Source of the DNA: Streptacidiphilus sp. P02-A3a
Lineage (GTDB): Bacteria > Actinomycetota > Actinomycetes > Streptomycetales > Streptomycetaceae
Direction of reading: 5' to 3'
Assembly: GCF_014084105.1 (NCBI RefSeq)
Contig: NZ_CP048289.1
Coordinates: 1,249,922 to 1,313,921, forward strand
DNA length: 64,000 nt
The first letter of the stretch is position 1; each line of letters starts with the position of its first letter. The notes below the pieces were generated by a model. It ran no database searches, was not told the DNA's origin, and worked only from the letters and a program-made list of their open reading frames with translations. The translations under genes were made by a program, and so were the position numbers. This document shows, piece by piece, positions 37,666 to 46,463 of the stretch.

Positions 37666-38346
37666 CTACCGGCCGGCGACGAGTGTGTGCAGCAGCGGCA
37701 GGTCCACGTCCAGCAGGCTGCGCACGACAACCCGGCCGGGACCGGCGGGAATCGGCGTGGCGGAGGGGACGGCGACCACGGAGCAGCCCGCCGCCTCGGC
37801 CGAGGCGACGCCGACCGGGGTGTCCTCGACGGCCACGCAGTCCGCCGAGTTGAGCCCGAGCGCGGCGACCGCCGCCAGGTACGGGTCGGGGGCGGGCTTG
37901 GTCTGCGGGGTCTCCCCGGCGGCGAAGGAGACGGTGAAGCGGCGCCGGTCCAGTGCCTCCAGCACGATGTCCACCACGTTCCGGGGCGAGGCGGAGACCA
38001 GTCCGGTCCTCAGCCCGGCGGCCCGGACCGCGTCCAGCAGTTCCAGCGCGCCCGGCAGCGGGACCACCTGGGCCGCGACCAGGGTGGTGAACCGGTGGTC
38101 CAGGGCGGCGGCGACGGAGGCCAGGGTGCGGCTGGTGCCGCTGCCGCGGTGCAGGTGGCCGGCGGTGTACTCGACCGGGCGGCCGAGGATGTGCGGCTGG
38201 TCGTCCGCTCCGAGGACCAGGCCGAGCAGTTCGGCCTCCCGCTCCACCGCGTGCCGCCACAGATCCTCCGTGTCCACGAGGGTGCCGTCCATGTCGAACA
38301 GGACGGCGTGCAGGGTGCGGGCTGTGGCGGCGGTGCGGGATGGCAC
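37666..38346 (-). CDS. HAD-family hydrolase (beta-phosphoglucomutase-like)
   Basis: The 226-aa protein has HAD motif I FDMDGTLVDTE, motif II SASPRN, motif III Lys in TKPAPDPYL and motif IV EDTPVGVASAEAAG, with a helical cap between motif I and II. It is probably a phosphatase acting on a small sugar or amino-alcohol phosphate. It starts GTG. It lies 77 bases after the ATPase gene and directly before the SMR gene. The phosphonatase PhnX has a different motif I, so a phosphonate role is not supported. Confidence 0.9.
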   Translation of the reverse strand: MPSRTAATARTLHAVLFDMDGTLVDTEDLWRHAVEREAELLGLVLGADDQPHILGRPVEYTAGHLHRGSGTSRTLASVAAALDHRFTTLVAAQVVPLPGALELLDAVRAAGLRTGLVSASPRNVVDIVLEALDRRRFTVSFAAGETPQTKPAPDPYLAAVAALGLNSADCVAVEDTPVGVASAEAAGCSVVAVPSATPIPAGPGRVVVRSLLDVDLPLLHTLVAGR

Positions 38347-38423
38347 GGGGGCGCTGCTCTCTGTAGGGATCGGTTCGGTACGGCTCTGCCCGGTGCGGAG
38401 CCGAGCCGGGGGGCGGCTGGGTC

Positions 38424-39527
38424 TCAGCGGGCGTCGCGGACGTCGACCAGGACCGGGCGCTCGGGCAGCCGGACGGCGACGGTGCTGCCCGCGGGCAGGA
38501 CCGAGGCGTCGTGGGTGGACAGGTCGGCCTTGAGGGTCGAGCCGTCCTCCAGCCGCACCGTGAGCCGGGTGACCGCGCCGAGGAAGGTGGTGCCGGTGAC
38601 CTGGGCGGTACCGTCGGCCCGCGCTTCCAGTACCACGTTCTCCGGGCGGACCAGCACGTCGACGGCGGTGTGCACGGCGAGCGGGGTGCCGTCGACCGGC
38701 AGCCGCTGGCCGAGCACGTCGACCACGGTCGGGTCGGCGTCGATGTGTCCGGGGATCCGGTTCATGGTGCCGACGAACTCGGCGACGAACGCGGTGGCCG
38801 GGCGGGCGTACAGCTCGGCGGGCGTGGCGCACTGCTCCAGCCGGCCGTTGTACATCACCGCGACCCGGTCGGCCATGGACAGCGCCTCCTCCTGGTCGTG
38901 GGTGACGAACAGGGTGGTGATCTGGAGCTCCTGCTGGAGCCTGCGGATCTCCTCGCGGAGGTTCAGCCGGACCTTGGCGTCCAGCGCGGACAGCGGCTCG
39001 TCCAGCAGCAGCACCCGCGGGCGCAGCGCGAGGGCGCGGGCCAGCGCGATGCGCTGCTGCTGTCCGCCGGAGAGCTGGTGCGGGTAGCGGTCGCCGTGCT
39101 TGGGCAGGCCGACCAGCTCCAGCAGCTCGTTGGCGCGCCGGCGGCGCTCGGCGGTGGCGGTGCCGCGCATGCGCATCCCGAAGGCCACGTTGTCCCGGGC
39201 GTTGAGGTGCGGGAACAGGCTGTAGGACTGGAACACCATGCCGGCGTCGCGGCGGTGCGCGGGCACCGAGGTGATGTCCTGGCCGTCGACCAGGACCTCG
39301 CCGGAGTCGGGGATCTCGAAGCCGGCCAGCATCCGCAGGGCGGTGGTCTTGCCGCAGCCGGAGGGGCCGAGCAGGGCCAGCAGTTCCCCGGGGTGGACGG
39401 TGAGGTCGAGGCCGTCGAGGGCGGTGGTCGCGCCGAAGGCACGGCGCAGCCCGCGGAACTCGACGGTGGCGCTCTTGTCGGTGGCGGGTGATACGACTGT
39501 GGCGACGGTGGGGGCCGCGTTGGACAT
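38424..39527 (-). CDS. ABC importer ATP-binding protein
   Basis: The 367-aa ATPase has Walker A GPSGCGKTT, signature LSGGQQQRIALARAL, Walker B LLLDEPLSALD, and a C-terminal TOBE/OB-fold extension (about 270-367) typical of the spermidine/iron/phosphonate and maltose importer group. It starts ATG 39527 after GGGAG, 17 bases from the permease before it. It energises the two permeases. Substrate not readable. Confidence 0.93.
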   Translation of the reverse strand: MSNAAPTVATVVSPATDKSATVEFRGLRRAFGATTALDGLDLTVHPGELLALLGPSGCGKTTALRMLAGFEIPDSGEVLVDGQDITSVPAHRRDAGMVFQSYSLFPHLNARDNVAFGMRMRGTATAERRRRANELLELVGLPKHGDRYPHQLSGGQQQRIALARALALRPRVLLLDEPLSALDAKVRLNLREEIRRLQQELQITTLFVTHDQEEALSMADRVAVMYNGRLEQCATPAELYARPATAFVAEFVGTMNRIPGHIDADPTVVDVLGQRLPVDGTPLAVHTAVDVLVRPENVVLEARADGTAQVTGTTFLGAVTRLTVRLEDGSTLKADLSTHDASVLPAGSTVAVRLPERPVLVDVRDAR

Positions 39528-39544
39528 GGGGGTGGCTCCCTTGA

Positions 39545-40453
39545 TTAGGCGGGCTTGGCGGCGGCCGAGCGGCGGCCGCCGGTGACCGAGAGGATGAGCA
39601 GTACGGCCCAGGTGAGCACCATGCTCACCAGCGAGACGGCGGTGGTGACGGTGCCGTCGCCGGCCACGTTGCCGTTGACGATCCACACCGCGAAGGGGGT
39701 GTAGCCGAGGATCGAGGAGACCGTGAACTCGCCCAGCACCAGGGCCAGGGTGAGCATGCCCGCGTTGAGCATGGCCCCACGCAGGTTCGGCAGCACCACG
39801 AAGAAGATGGCGCGGGTGCGGTTCGCGCCGTTGTTCTGCGCGGCCTCCAGCAGGGTGCGCACGTCCAGCGCGCGCATACCGGCGTCCAGGGTGCGGAACG
39901 CCAGCGGCAGCGCCATCACCACGTAGGCGAGCAGCAGCACCACCGGGAAGCTCGCGTTCTGGACCGCGAGCAGGGTGTCCCAGAAGGGGGTGCTGGCGAG
40001 GTTGTCGCTGCCCCAGCGCAGGAGGATGTTGATGCCCGCGGTGAGTGCGATGGACGGCACCACCAGCGGCAGCATGCAGACGAACTCGACGACCGAACGC
40101 AGCCGGGGGCTGCCGAGGCGGACGGCGATGACGGTCGGGATCAGCAGCAGGAACACCAGGGCGATCGTGGCCACGGCGAGCAGCAGCGACAACTGGAGTG
40201 AGGGCCACAGCCCGCTCACGCTGAAGATCTGGCTGTAGGCGCTCAGCGTGAAGCCCTTGACCGGGTCGTCCACGGTGAACATGAACGAGCCGGCCAGCGG
40301 TCCGACGAAGTACAGGCCGGAGATCAGCAGGATGGCCGTACGCCCCAGGCGTGGCCGGGACCGGTCGGTCCGCTTCCTGGCCCGGCCGTTCCCGGAGGCG
40401 ACGGTCGGGTCTTCGAGGGCGCTTGCCACGCCAACGTTGCTCACACCAGCCAT
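39545..40453 (-). CDS. ABC importer permease, second subunit
   Basis: The 302-aa protein has six hydrophobic segments with the binding-protein-dependent transport (EAA) loop near LDVRTLLEAAQNNGANRTRAIFFVVLPNL. A long charged N-terminal tail (to about residue 38) precedes the first helix. ATG 40453 lies 13 bases inside the end of the first permease gene, which suggests coupled translation. Confidence 0.92.
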   Translation of the reverse strand: MAGVSNVGVASALEDPTVASGNGRARKRTDRSRPRLGRTAILLISGLYFVGPLAGSFMFTVDDPVKGFTLSAYSQIFSVSGLWPSLQLSLLLAVATIALVFLLLIPTVIAVRLGSPRLRSVVEFVCMLPLVVPSIALTAGINILLRWGSDNLASTPFWDTLLAVQNASFPVVLLLAYVVMALPLAFRTLDAGMRALDVRTLLEAAQNNGANRTRAIFFVVLPNLRGAMLNAGMLTLALVLGEFTVSSILGYTPFAVWIVNGNVAGDGTVTTAVSLVSMVLTWAVLLILSVTGGRRSAAAKPA

Positions 40454-41358
40454 CGGGCACTCCGGCGTTGCAGGGGCAGGTACAGGGCCATCACCAGGAC
40501 GGAGATGACCACCATGTCCAGGCTCATCGCCAGGGCGATGTTGCTGGCGTCGGCGGAGACGTTGCCGTTGAGCGCTTCCGCGATCTGGAGCGTGATCAGG
40601 GGGATCGACGAGCCCACCATCGCGGCGGCGGTGGCGTACGCGGCGAAGGCCGAGCCGAAGAGCAGCACGAAACCGCCGAGCAGCGACGGGGTGAGTACCG
40701 GCAGGGCGACATAGCGCCAGTACTGCACCGAGTTCGCACCGTTGTTCTGGGCGGCCTCGCGCCACTGGCGGCGCAGGCCGTCCAGCGCGGGGATGACGCT
40801 GAGCACCATCAGCGGGATCAGGAAGTAGCAGTAGACCAGGACCAGGCCCCAGAACGAGTACAGGTCCCAGCCCGCGCCGGTGAGGTGCAGCCGGGTGGTG
40901 AGCACGCCGTTGTTGCCCAGGGTCGCCACGAAGGCGAAGGCCAGCGGCACGCCGCCGAAGTTGGCGAGCACGCCGGAGGCGCTGAGCACGGCGTGCCGCA
41001 GGGCCTCGAACCGCGAGGTGACCACGGCCTGGGCGAGCAGCAGCCCGGCCACGGTGGCGATCCCGGCGGCGGTGGCGGAGACCTTGATGCTGCCCAGCAG
41101 CGCGGTCAGGTAGCCGCCGGAGAGCGAGGTCGTGAGGTTGCCGCCGGTGTAGCTGCTGGGCTTGCCGGGCGCGTAGGTGGTGAACGCGCCATAGGCCATG
41201 GCCAGGGCAGGCACCCCGAAAGCCACGGCGACGAAGAGGAGGAGCGGCAGGACGGCGAGCCGCCCCGCCGCCGCCTGGCGCAGCGAGCTGCGCAGGCGGC
41301 GGCGGGAGCGGTCCGACCCTGCTGCCCCGACGGGGGCGGTGGGGTCGATGGTGCTCAC
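40441..41358 (-). CDS. ABC importer permease, first subunit
   Basis: The 305-aa protein has six hydrophobic segments, an extracytosolic Ser/Tyr/Thr-rich loop after the first (about 70-88), and the EAA loop WREAAQNNGANSVQYWRYVALPVLTP. The GTG at 41358 overlaps the stop of the binding-protein gene by 4 bases. Both EAA loops are alike, as in POPT-type importers. Confidence 0.92.
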   Translation of the reverse strand: MSTIDPTAPVGAAGSDRSRRRLRSSLRQAAAGRLAVLPLLLFVAVAFGVPALAMAYGAFTTYAPGKPSSYTGGNLTTSLSGGYLTALLGSIKVSATAAGIATVAGLLLAQAVVTSRFEALRHAVLSASGVLANFGGVPLAFAFVATLGNNGVLTTRLHLTGAGWDLYSFWGLVLVYCYFLIPLMVLSVIPALDGLRRQWREAAQNNGANSVQYWRYVALPVLTPSLLGGFVLLFGSAFAAYATAAAMVGSSIPLITLQIAEALNGNVSADASNIALAMSLDMVVISVLVMALYLPLQRRSARWLV

Positions 41359-42518
41359 CCGCCGATGGCCTTGGTCCAGCCGGAGGCGATGGCGGCCTTG
41401 GCGGTGGTGATCTGCGCCTGGGTCGGGAAGGCGACCGTGCCGGAGACGGTGGGCAGCTGGGCGTTCTCGGCCTCGTTCAGCGTGCCCGCGGTCTTCAGCG
41501 CCTGGTACTCGACCGGGCGGGCGAAGCCGCCGAGGAAGTCGTTCTGGCCCTCGGTGCTGTAGAGGAACTCCTCCCACAGGCGGGCGGCGGCCGGGTGCGG
41601 CGCCCACTTGTTGATGGCCTGGTCGTAGTAGCTCGCGTAGACGCCGTCGGTCGGGATGTTGACGACCCAGTTGATGCCCTTGGACTTGAACGCGGAGGCG
41701 TAGCCGGCGTTGAGGTAGTCCCAGTCGATGGTGATCGGGGTGGAACCCTGCTCGACGGTGGCCTGGGTGGCCTGCACCGGGTTGTAGTTGCCGATCTTCT
41801 GCAGCTTGGAGAAGAAGTCCAGGCCGGGCTGGATGTTGTCGAGCGAGCCGCCGTTGGCCAGGGCCGCCGCGTACACGCCGGAGAAGGCCGCGTTGGCCTG
41901 GGTCGGGTTGCCGTTCAGCGCGATCTGGCCCTTGTAGACCGGGTTCAGCAGGTCCGAGAAGGTGGTCGGGCAGACCTTGATCTTGGAGGCGTTGCAGCCG
42001 ATGGAGATGTAGCCGCCGTAGTCGTTGGCCCACAGGCCGTTCGGGTCGGCCTGGCCGGTCGGGATGTCCGCGAAGGTGGCGACCTTGTACGGAGCGAACA
42101 GGCCCTGCTGGGCACCGCTCGCCGCGAAGGCGCTGCCGATGTCGACCACGTCGGGGGCGCGGTCCTGGCCCTTGCGGGTGGTGATCGCGTTGATCTCGTC
42201 CTGGCTGGAACCCTCGGGGTTCTCGTCACTGATCTTGATGCCGTACTTCTTGGTGAAGGCGGCCATGATCGTGCCGTAGTTCGCCCAGTTGCTGGGGAGG
42301 GTGATGACGTTGAGCTGGCCCTCCTGCTGCGCTGCCTTGACCAGGGCGTCCATGCCGCCGAACTGGGCCGCGGAGGTGGCGCTGGCGGCGGAGACACTGC
42401 CCGAGGAGGCGCTGGTGGAGGTCTTGCTGGAGGCCGCGGAACCACAGGCGCTGAGGGTGAGCGCTGCGGCCACCAGGCAGCCGGTGAGGGCGGCGGCCCG
42501 GGAACGGGAGGAGGTCAC
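41355..42518 (-). CDS. ABC importer substrate-binding lipoprotein
   Basis: The 387-aa protein has a lipoprotein signal (lipobox LSAC near residue 25), a Ser/Ala/Thr linker (to about residue 50), then a type II extracellular binding fold of the iron/polyamine/2-aminoethylphosphonate group (AFTKKYGIKIS, GWTKAIGG end). The GTG 42518 follows AGGAGCC. The binding pocket does not show a clear substrate. Expression is probably set by the divergent GntR/UTRA regulator. Confidence 0.92.
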   Translation of the reverse strand: MTSSRSRAAALTGCLVAAALTLSACGSAASSKTSTSASSGSVSAASATSAAQFGGMDALVKAAQQEGQLNVITLPSNWANYGTIMAAFTKKYGIKISDENPEGSSQDEINAITTRKGQDRAPDVVDIGSAFAASGAQQGLFAPYKVATFADIPTGQADPNGLWANDYGGYISIGCNASKIKVCPTTFSDLLNPVYKGQIALNGNPTQANAAFSGVYAAALANGGSLDNIQPGLDFFSKLQKIGNYNPVQATQATVEQGSTPITIDWDYLNAGYASAFKSKGINWVVNIPTDGVYASYYDQAINKWAPHPAAARLWEEFLYSTEGQNDFLGGFARPVEYQALKTAGTLNEAENAQLPTVSGTVAFPTQAQITTAKAAIASGWTKAIGG

Positions 42519-42551
42519 GATGGCTCCTGATAAAGGCGTCTGAAGGAGGGG

Positions 42552-42572
42552 CCGAAGGAAAGGACCCTTCGG
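42552..42572. promoter_or_regulatory. Inverted repeat near the binding-protein start
   Basis: ccgaagg (42552-42558) and ccttcgg (42566-42572) form a perfect inverted repeat with a seven-base centre. It lies about 34 bases upstream of the binding-protein GTG, in its leader or promoter. Confidence 0.4.
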
Positions 42573-42575
42573 ACT

Positions 42576-42591
42576 ACTTGTTCGGACAAGT
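42576..42591. promoter_or_regulatory. Probable GntR/HutC-type operator
   Basis: acttgt-tcgg-acaagt is a perfect inverted repeat next to the preceding one. Its size and AT-containing arms resemble operators of UTRA-domain GntR regulators, such as DasR. The divergent GntR gene is the natural ligand for it. The rest of the 340-bp gap at 42519-42858 shows nothing else that I recognise. Confidence 0.55.
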
Positions 42592-42858
42592 TGATGACAG
42601 TACGCCCGAGCAGGATGACCGGCAGGTGAACGGGGCCGGTACAACTGCGTTCCGTTGCCTGTCGTTATTCCGCCACTCTGATCAACATTTCCCCAGCGTC
42701 CTTGGATAACGGTACGATCACGCCGCTTCGCTCGTTCTGCCCGCCCGCTGCTGGGATGCCGTGCGCGCCTCGCTCCGCACGCGACCTGACTGTGCACAAT
42801 CGGTCTCGCGCGGCCGGGTGCCCGGTGCCCGCGTCCGTCCGACCAGGAGGTCCGTGCT

Positions 42859-43596
42859 GTGGCCGCACGCCACGAAGAGATCGCCGAGGAACTGCGCCAA
42901 GCCATCGACCGGGGGGAGTACCCCGTCGGCGGCACCCTGCCCACGGAGAGTGAGCTCGCCGCCCGCTACGAGGTGTCCCGGGGGACCGTCCGCCAGGCTG
43001 TCGCCGCGCTCACCTCGGAGGGCCGGATCGGCTCGCGCCAGGGCGCCCGCCGGGTGGTCCTCGGCAACCGGCGCAGCCAGAGCTTCGCCGAACTGCGCAG
43101 CTTCGCCCAATGGGCGCACGCCATGGGGCGGGTGGCCACCGGGCACGTCATCGAACAGCACCGCCGGGCGGCGACCGAGGAGGACGCCGAGCGGCTGCTG
43201 ATCACGCCGGGTGACGCGGTGCTACAGGTGCTCCGGCTGCGCGGCCTCGACGGCGAGCCGGTGCTGGTGGAACGCAATGTGTATCCGCTGTGGATGGCCG
43301 AGGCGGTGGAGCGGATCCCGGTCGACACCGAGTCCGTGGTCCAGGCCCTCTACCAGGACATCGGCATCATCTTCGCGTACGGCGAGCACATCATCGACGC
43401 GGTCGCCGCCGGGACCCAGGACGCCGACCTGCTCGGCATCCGCCGCGGCGGCCCGCTGCTGCGGATCCGCCGGGTGACCACCACCCACGCCGGGCGGCCC
43501 ATCGAGTGGTCCGACGACCGCTACCGCTCGGGCACCGTGAGCTTCGCCATCGCCAACTCCATCGGCTCCAACCAGCTTGTGCGGCACGCTGGTTGA
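42859..43596 (+). CDS. GntR-family (HutC subfamily) regulator with UTRA domain
   Basis: The 245-aa protein has an N-terminal GntR winged helix-turn-helix (about 1-70; LPTESELAARYEVSRGTVRQAV) and a UTRA ligand domain (about 90-235; VLRLRGLDGEPVLVERNVYP and IEWSDDRYRSGTVSFAI). UTRA regulators sense small metabolites, often sugar phosphates, amino acids or phosphonates. It is divergent from the importer genes and most likely represses them. The GTG 42859 follows AGGAGG. The ligand is unknown. Confidence 0.92.
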   Translation: MAARHEEIAEELRQAIDRGEYPVGGTLPTESELAARYEVSRGTVRQAVAALTSEGRIGSRQGARRVVLGNRRSQSFAELRSFAQWAHAMGRVATGHVIEQHRRAATEEDAERLLITPGDAVLQVLRLRGLDGEPVLVERNVYPLWMAEAVERIPVDTESVVQALYQDIGIIFAYGEHIIDAVAAGTQDADLLGIRRGGPLLRIRRVTTTHAGRPIEWSDDRYRSGTVSFAIANSIGSNQLVRHAG

Positions 43597-43778
43597 GCCG
43601 ACATCCGGCCGCCGTCGGACCGGTCGGCGGATGCCCGGACAGGTCACCGCCCCGGCGTCGGCGCCGCCGCGGGCGCCGCCGCCCGCGCCGGGCGCCGTCC
43701 GGTTCCTGGGAACGCCCGCTCACCGGCCAGCGGGCCGGTTCGGCATGCCCGGGCCGACGGCGGTACGGTTTCCTGCAT

Positions 43779-44858
43779 ATGAACGCCATCCCCGCCCCTG
43801 CCGCCGGGTCCGCGCGCCCGGCCGTCTCGGTGATCATGCCGGTGCTGAACGAGTCCCGACACCTGCGCGAGTCCGTCGAGCGGATCCTCGCGCAGGAGTA
43901 CCAGGGGGACATCGAGGTGGTGATCGCGCTCGGCCCCTCCGGTGACGACACCGACGAGATCGCCGCCCGACTGGTGGCCGAGACGGCGGGCAGCAGCCGC
44001 GAGGTACGGACCGTGGCCAACCCGACCGGGCGCACCCCGGCCGGGCTGAACGCGGCGATCCGGGGCTCGCGCCACCCGGTCGTGGTCCGGGTCGACGGTC
44101 ACGGGCTGCTCACCCCCGGCTACATCGACACCGCCGTCCGGCTGCTGGACGAGACCGGGGCGGTCAACGTCGGCGGCATCATGCACGCCGAGGGCGAGAC
44201 CGACTGGGAGCGGGCCGTGGCCGCCGCCATGACCGCCCGGATCGGCGTCGGCAACGCCGCCTTCCACACCGGCGGCCGGGCCGGTGAGGCGGCCACCGTG
44301 TACCTGGGCGTGTTCCGCCGCGAGGTGCTGGAGAAGCAGGGCGGCTACAACGAGGAGTTCATCCGGGCCCAGGACTGGGAGCTGAACTACCGCATCCGCC
44401 AGGACGGCGGAAGGGTCTGGTTCACCCCCGACCTCAAGGTCACCTACCGGCCCCGGCCCACCGTCCGCGCGCTCGCCAAGCAGTACCGCGACTACGGCCG
44501 CTGGCGCCGGGTGGTCACCCGCTACCACCGGGGCTCGGTCAACCTGCGCTACCTGGCCCCGCCCGCGGCGGTGCTCGCGGTCGGCCTCGGCCTGGTCGGC
44601 GGGGCCGCCCTCAGCCCCTGGCTGCTGGTCCTCCCCGGCGGCTACCTGGCGGCCATCCTGGCGGGCTCGCTGCGCGAGGGCCGGGGGCTGTCCGCCTCGG
44701 CCCGGGCCCAGCTGCCGGTCGCCCTGGTGACCATGCACATGTCCTGGGGCTGGGGCTTCCTGACCAGCCCGCGCGCACTCGCCCGCCGGGTGATCGCCAG
44801 CTCCGCCCGCGGCGCCCGGGTGGCCACCGACGAACCCGGCGGCGTCCTGTCCACCTGA
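43779..44858 (+). CDS. Family 2 glycosyltransferase with C-terminal membrane helices
   Basis: The 359-aa protein has a GT-A domain (about 15-250): SVIMPVLNESRHLRESV, the nucleotide-sugar Asp motif RVDGHG, and RAQDWELNYRIRQDGGRVWF. Two hydrophobic helices (about 265-300) and a basic end follow, so the active site is cytosolic and membrane-attached. It resembles transferases for exopolysaccharide or wall polymer. ATG 43779 is used. Convergent with the LCP gene. Confidence 0.88.
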   Translation: MNAIPAPAAGSARPAVSVIMPVLNESRHLRESVERILAQEYQGDIEVVIALGPSGDDTDEIAARLVAETAGSSREVRTVANPTGRTPAGLNAAIRGSRHPVVVRVDGHGLLTPGYIDTAVRLLDETGAVNVGGIMHAEGETDWERAVAAAMTARIGVGNAAFHTGGRAGEAATVYLGVFRREVLEKQGGYNEEFIRAQDWELNYRIRQDGGRVWFTPDLKVTYRPRPTVRALAKQYRDYGRWRRVVTRYHRGSVNLRYLAPPAAVLAVGLGLVGGAALSPWLLVLPGGYLAAILAGSLREGRGLSASARAQLPVALVTMHMSWGWGFLTSPRALARRVIASSARGARVATDEPGGVLST

Positions 44859-44898
44859 CCGGCGCCCGGGCCCAGCCGACCGGCGCCCGGGCCGGTGG

Positions 44899-46413
44899 TC
44901 ACCAGGTGTACGCCGGGTTCACCTTCGCGCACCTGGCCTGGTCGCCGCTCTGCACCGGCGCGGTGGTCGGCACCGCGCCCGCCGAGGGCGTCGTCACCAG
45001 CGGATAGACCGACCCCTCGGGCCAGTCCGAGCCGATCACCAGCGTCGGCCGCCGCAGCCCCGCCGTCTCCCGCAGCGCGTCCGGCGGCAGGTGCAGGACC
45101 CCGGCGACGGCGACCGCCTCGGCCCGGTCGGCCGGGTCGTAGGCCAGGGTCGTGGCGCGCCGGAGCTCCGGGGCGTTCAGCCCGTTGCGGGCCAGCGCGA
45201 AGCCCAGCGCGCGCAGCTCGCCGGTCAGCCGACCCGCCCGCCCGGGCACGCCGCTGCCGTTCTGCACGGTGACCCGGACCCCCGCCGGGGGGACGGCCGG
45301 GACCGGCGGCCCGGTCGGCGCCGGGGCGGCCGAGGCGGCCGGGGCCCGGCCGTGGGAGTCCAGCGGGACGTCGCCGCGGACCATCGCGAACAGGCGCTCG
45401 GCGTCACCCGGCATCGGGATCACCCAGGCCTTCGGATTGCTCGGGTCCGCCGCGTAGGGCATGGTCACCGTCGTCAGCCGGTCCGGGGTGATCCCCTTCA
45501 GCTGGTCGGCCAAGGCCGCCAGCGCGCCGACACTGTCCAGGCCGTCGTCCACGGTCAGCGCCCGGGTCGCGGCGTCCGCCAGCGAGAGGATCCGGCCGGG
45601 ATCGGTCAGCGTCCCGGCCGACCGCAGCCGGCGCAGCATCGAGGTCAGGTACATGTGCTGGACCTGGGTGCGGTACAGGTCGCTGCCGTCGCCGAAGCCG
45701 TGCCGGGAGCGCAGCCACTCCAGCGCCTGTTCGCCCCGGACCACGTGGTCGCCCCGGGTCAGCCGCAGGTGCGAGTACGGGTCGGTGACGTTCGCGGTGA
45801 CGCACACCGGGACCCCGCCGATCGCGTCCGCCATGCTCACCACCCCGCCGAAGTCGACCATCATGAAGTGGTCGATGTGGATCCCGGTCAGCTGGTGCCA
45901 GGTGTAGACGGTGCAGCCGGGGCCGCCGTGCGAGAGGCTGTCGGTGATCTGCTCGTGCGGCGCCTCCGGGTAGGCCTTCCCGGTCGCCGGGTCGGCGCAG
46001 GCCGGGATGTCCACCATGGTGTCGCGCGGGATGCTGATCAGCGAGGCGTTGCTGCGGTCCGCCGAGACGTGCAGCAGCATCTCCACATCGGCGTGGGCCG
46101 GTCCGCCCACGGACGAGCGGGAACCGCCCAGGCGCAGGTCAGCGGCCGTGTCCCGGGTGTCGGAGCCGATCAGCAGGATGTTCAGCGGGGTGTCCCCGGC
46201 CGCGTCCGGCCGCACCGAGCCCTGGTTCCCGAAGCTGAGCGCGCCGTGCCTGATGTTGCCGTCCAGGTACGACACGTAGCCCCAGCCGCCGACGCAGCCG
46301 AGCACCGCCAGCAGTCCGCAGCCCAGGGCCAGCCGCCGCAGCAGCACCCCCCGCCGGGGCAGCCGACCGCGCTGCCGACGCGAGCCGCTGCGGAGTGGGA
46401 TGGGGTCGGTCAT
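44899..46413 (-). CDS. LCP-family glycopolymer transferase with LytR C-terminal domain
   Basis: LytR-CpsA-Psr enzymes move lipid-linked glycopolymers to peptidoglycan outside the cell. The 504-aa protein has a basic cytosolic N-terminus, a membrane helix (about 28-48), the LCP domain (about 75-290; NILLIGSDTR, SLISIPRDTMVDIP, DFGGVVSMADAIGGV and LRSRHGFGDGSDLYRTQ) and a C-terminal LytR_C domain (about 375-465). It is followed on the same strand by nothing for 40 bases and preceded by a LytR_C gene. Confidence 0.94.
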   Translation of the reverse strand: MTDPIPLRSGSRRQRGRLPRRGVLLRRLALGCGLLAVLGCVGGWGYVSYLDGNIRHGALSFGNQGSVRPDAAGDTPLNILLIGSDTRDTAADLRLGGSRSSVGGPAHADVEMLLHVSADRSNASLISIPRDTMVDIPACADPATGKAYPEAPHEQITDSLSHGGPGCTVYTWHQLTGIHIDHFMMVDFGGVVSMADAIGGVPVCVTANVTDPYSHLRLTRGDHVVRGEQALEWLRSRHGFGDGSDLYRTQVQHMYLTSMLRRLRSAGTLTDPGRILSLADAATRALTVDDGLDSVGALAALADQLKGITPDRLTTVTMPYAADPSNPKAWVIPMPGDAERLFAMVRGDVPLDSHGRAPAASAAPAPTGPPVPAVPPAGVRVTVQNGSGVPGRAGRLTGELRALGFALARNGLNAPELRRATTLAYDPADRAEAVAVAGVLHLPPDALRETAGLRRPTLVIGSDWPEGSVYPLVTTPSAGAVPTTAPVQSGDQARCAKVNPAYTW

Positions 46414-46463
46414 CGACGGTGCCTGCCTTCGTGCGCTCGGGCGGGTGCCCGGGTCGCACCGGG

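Noticed and set aside
37666..38346. HAD protein as phosphonoacetaldehyde hydrolase of a phosphonate importer operon
   Set aside because: Motif I is DMDGTLVD, not the PhnX type, and no PhnW transaminase gene is present.
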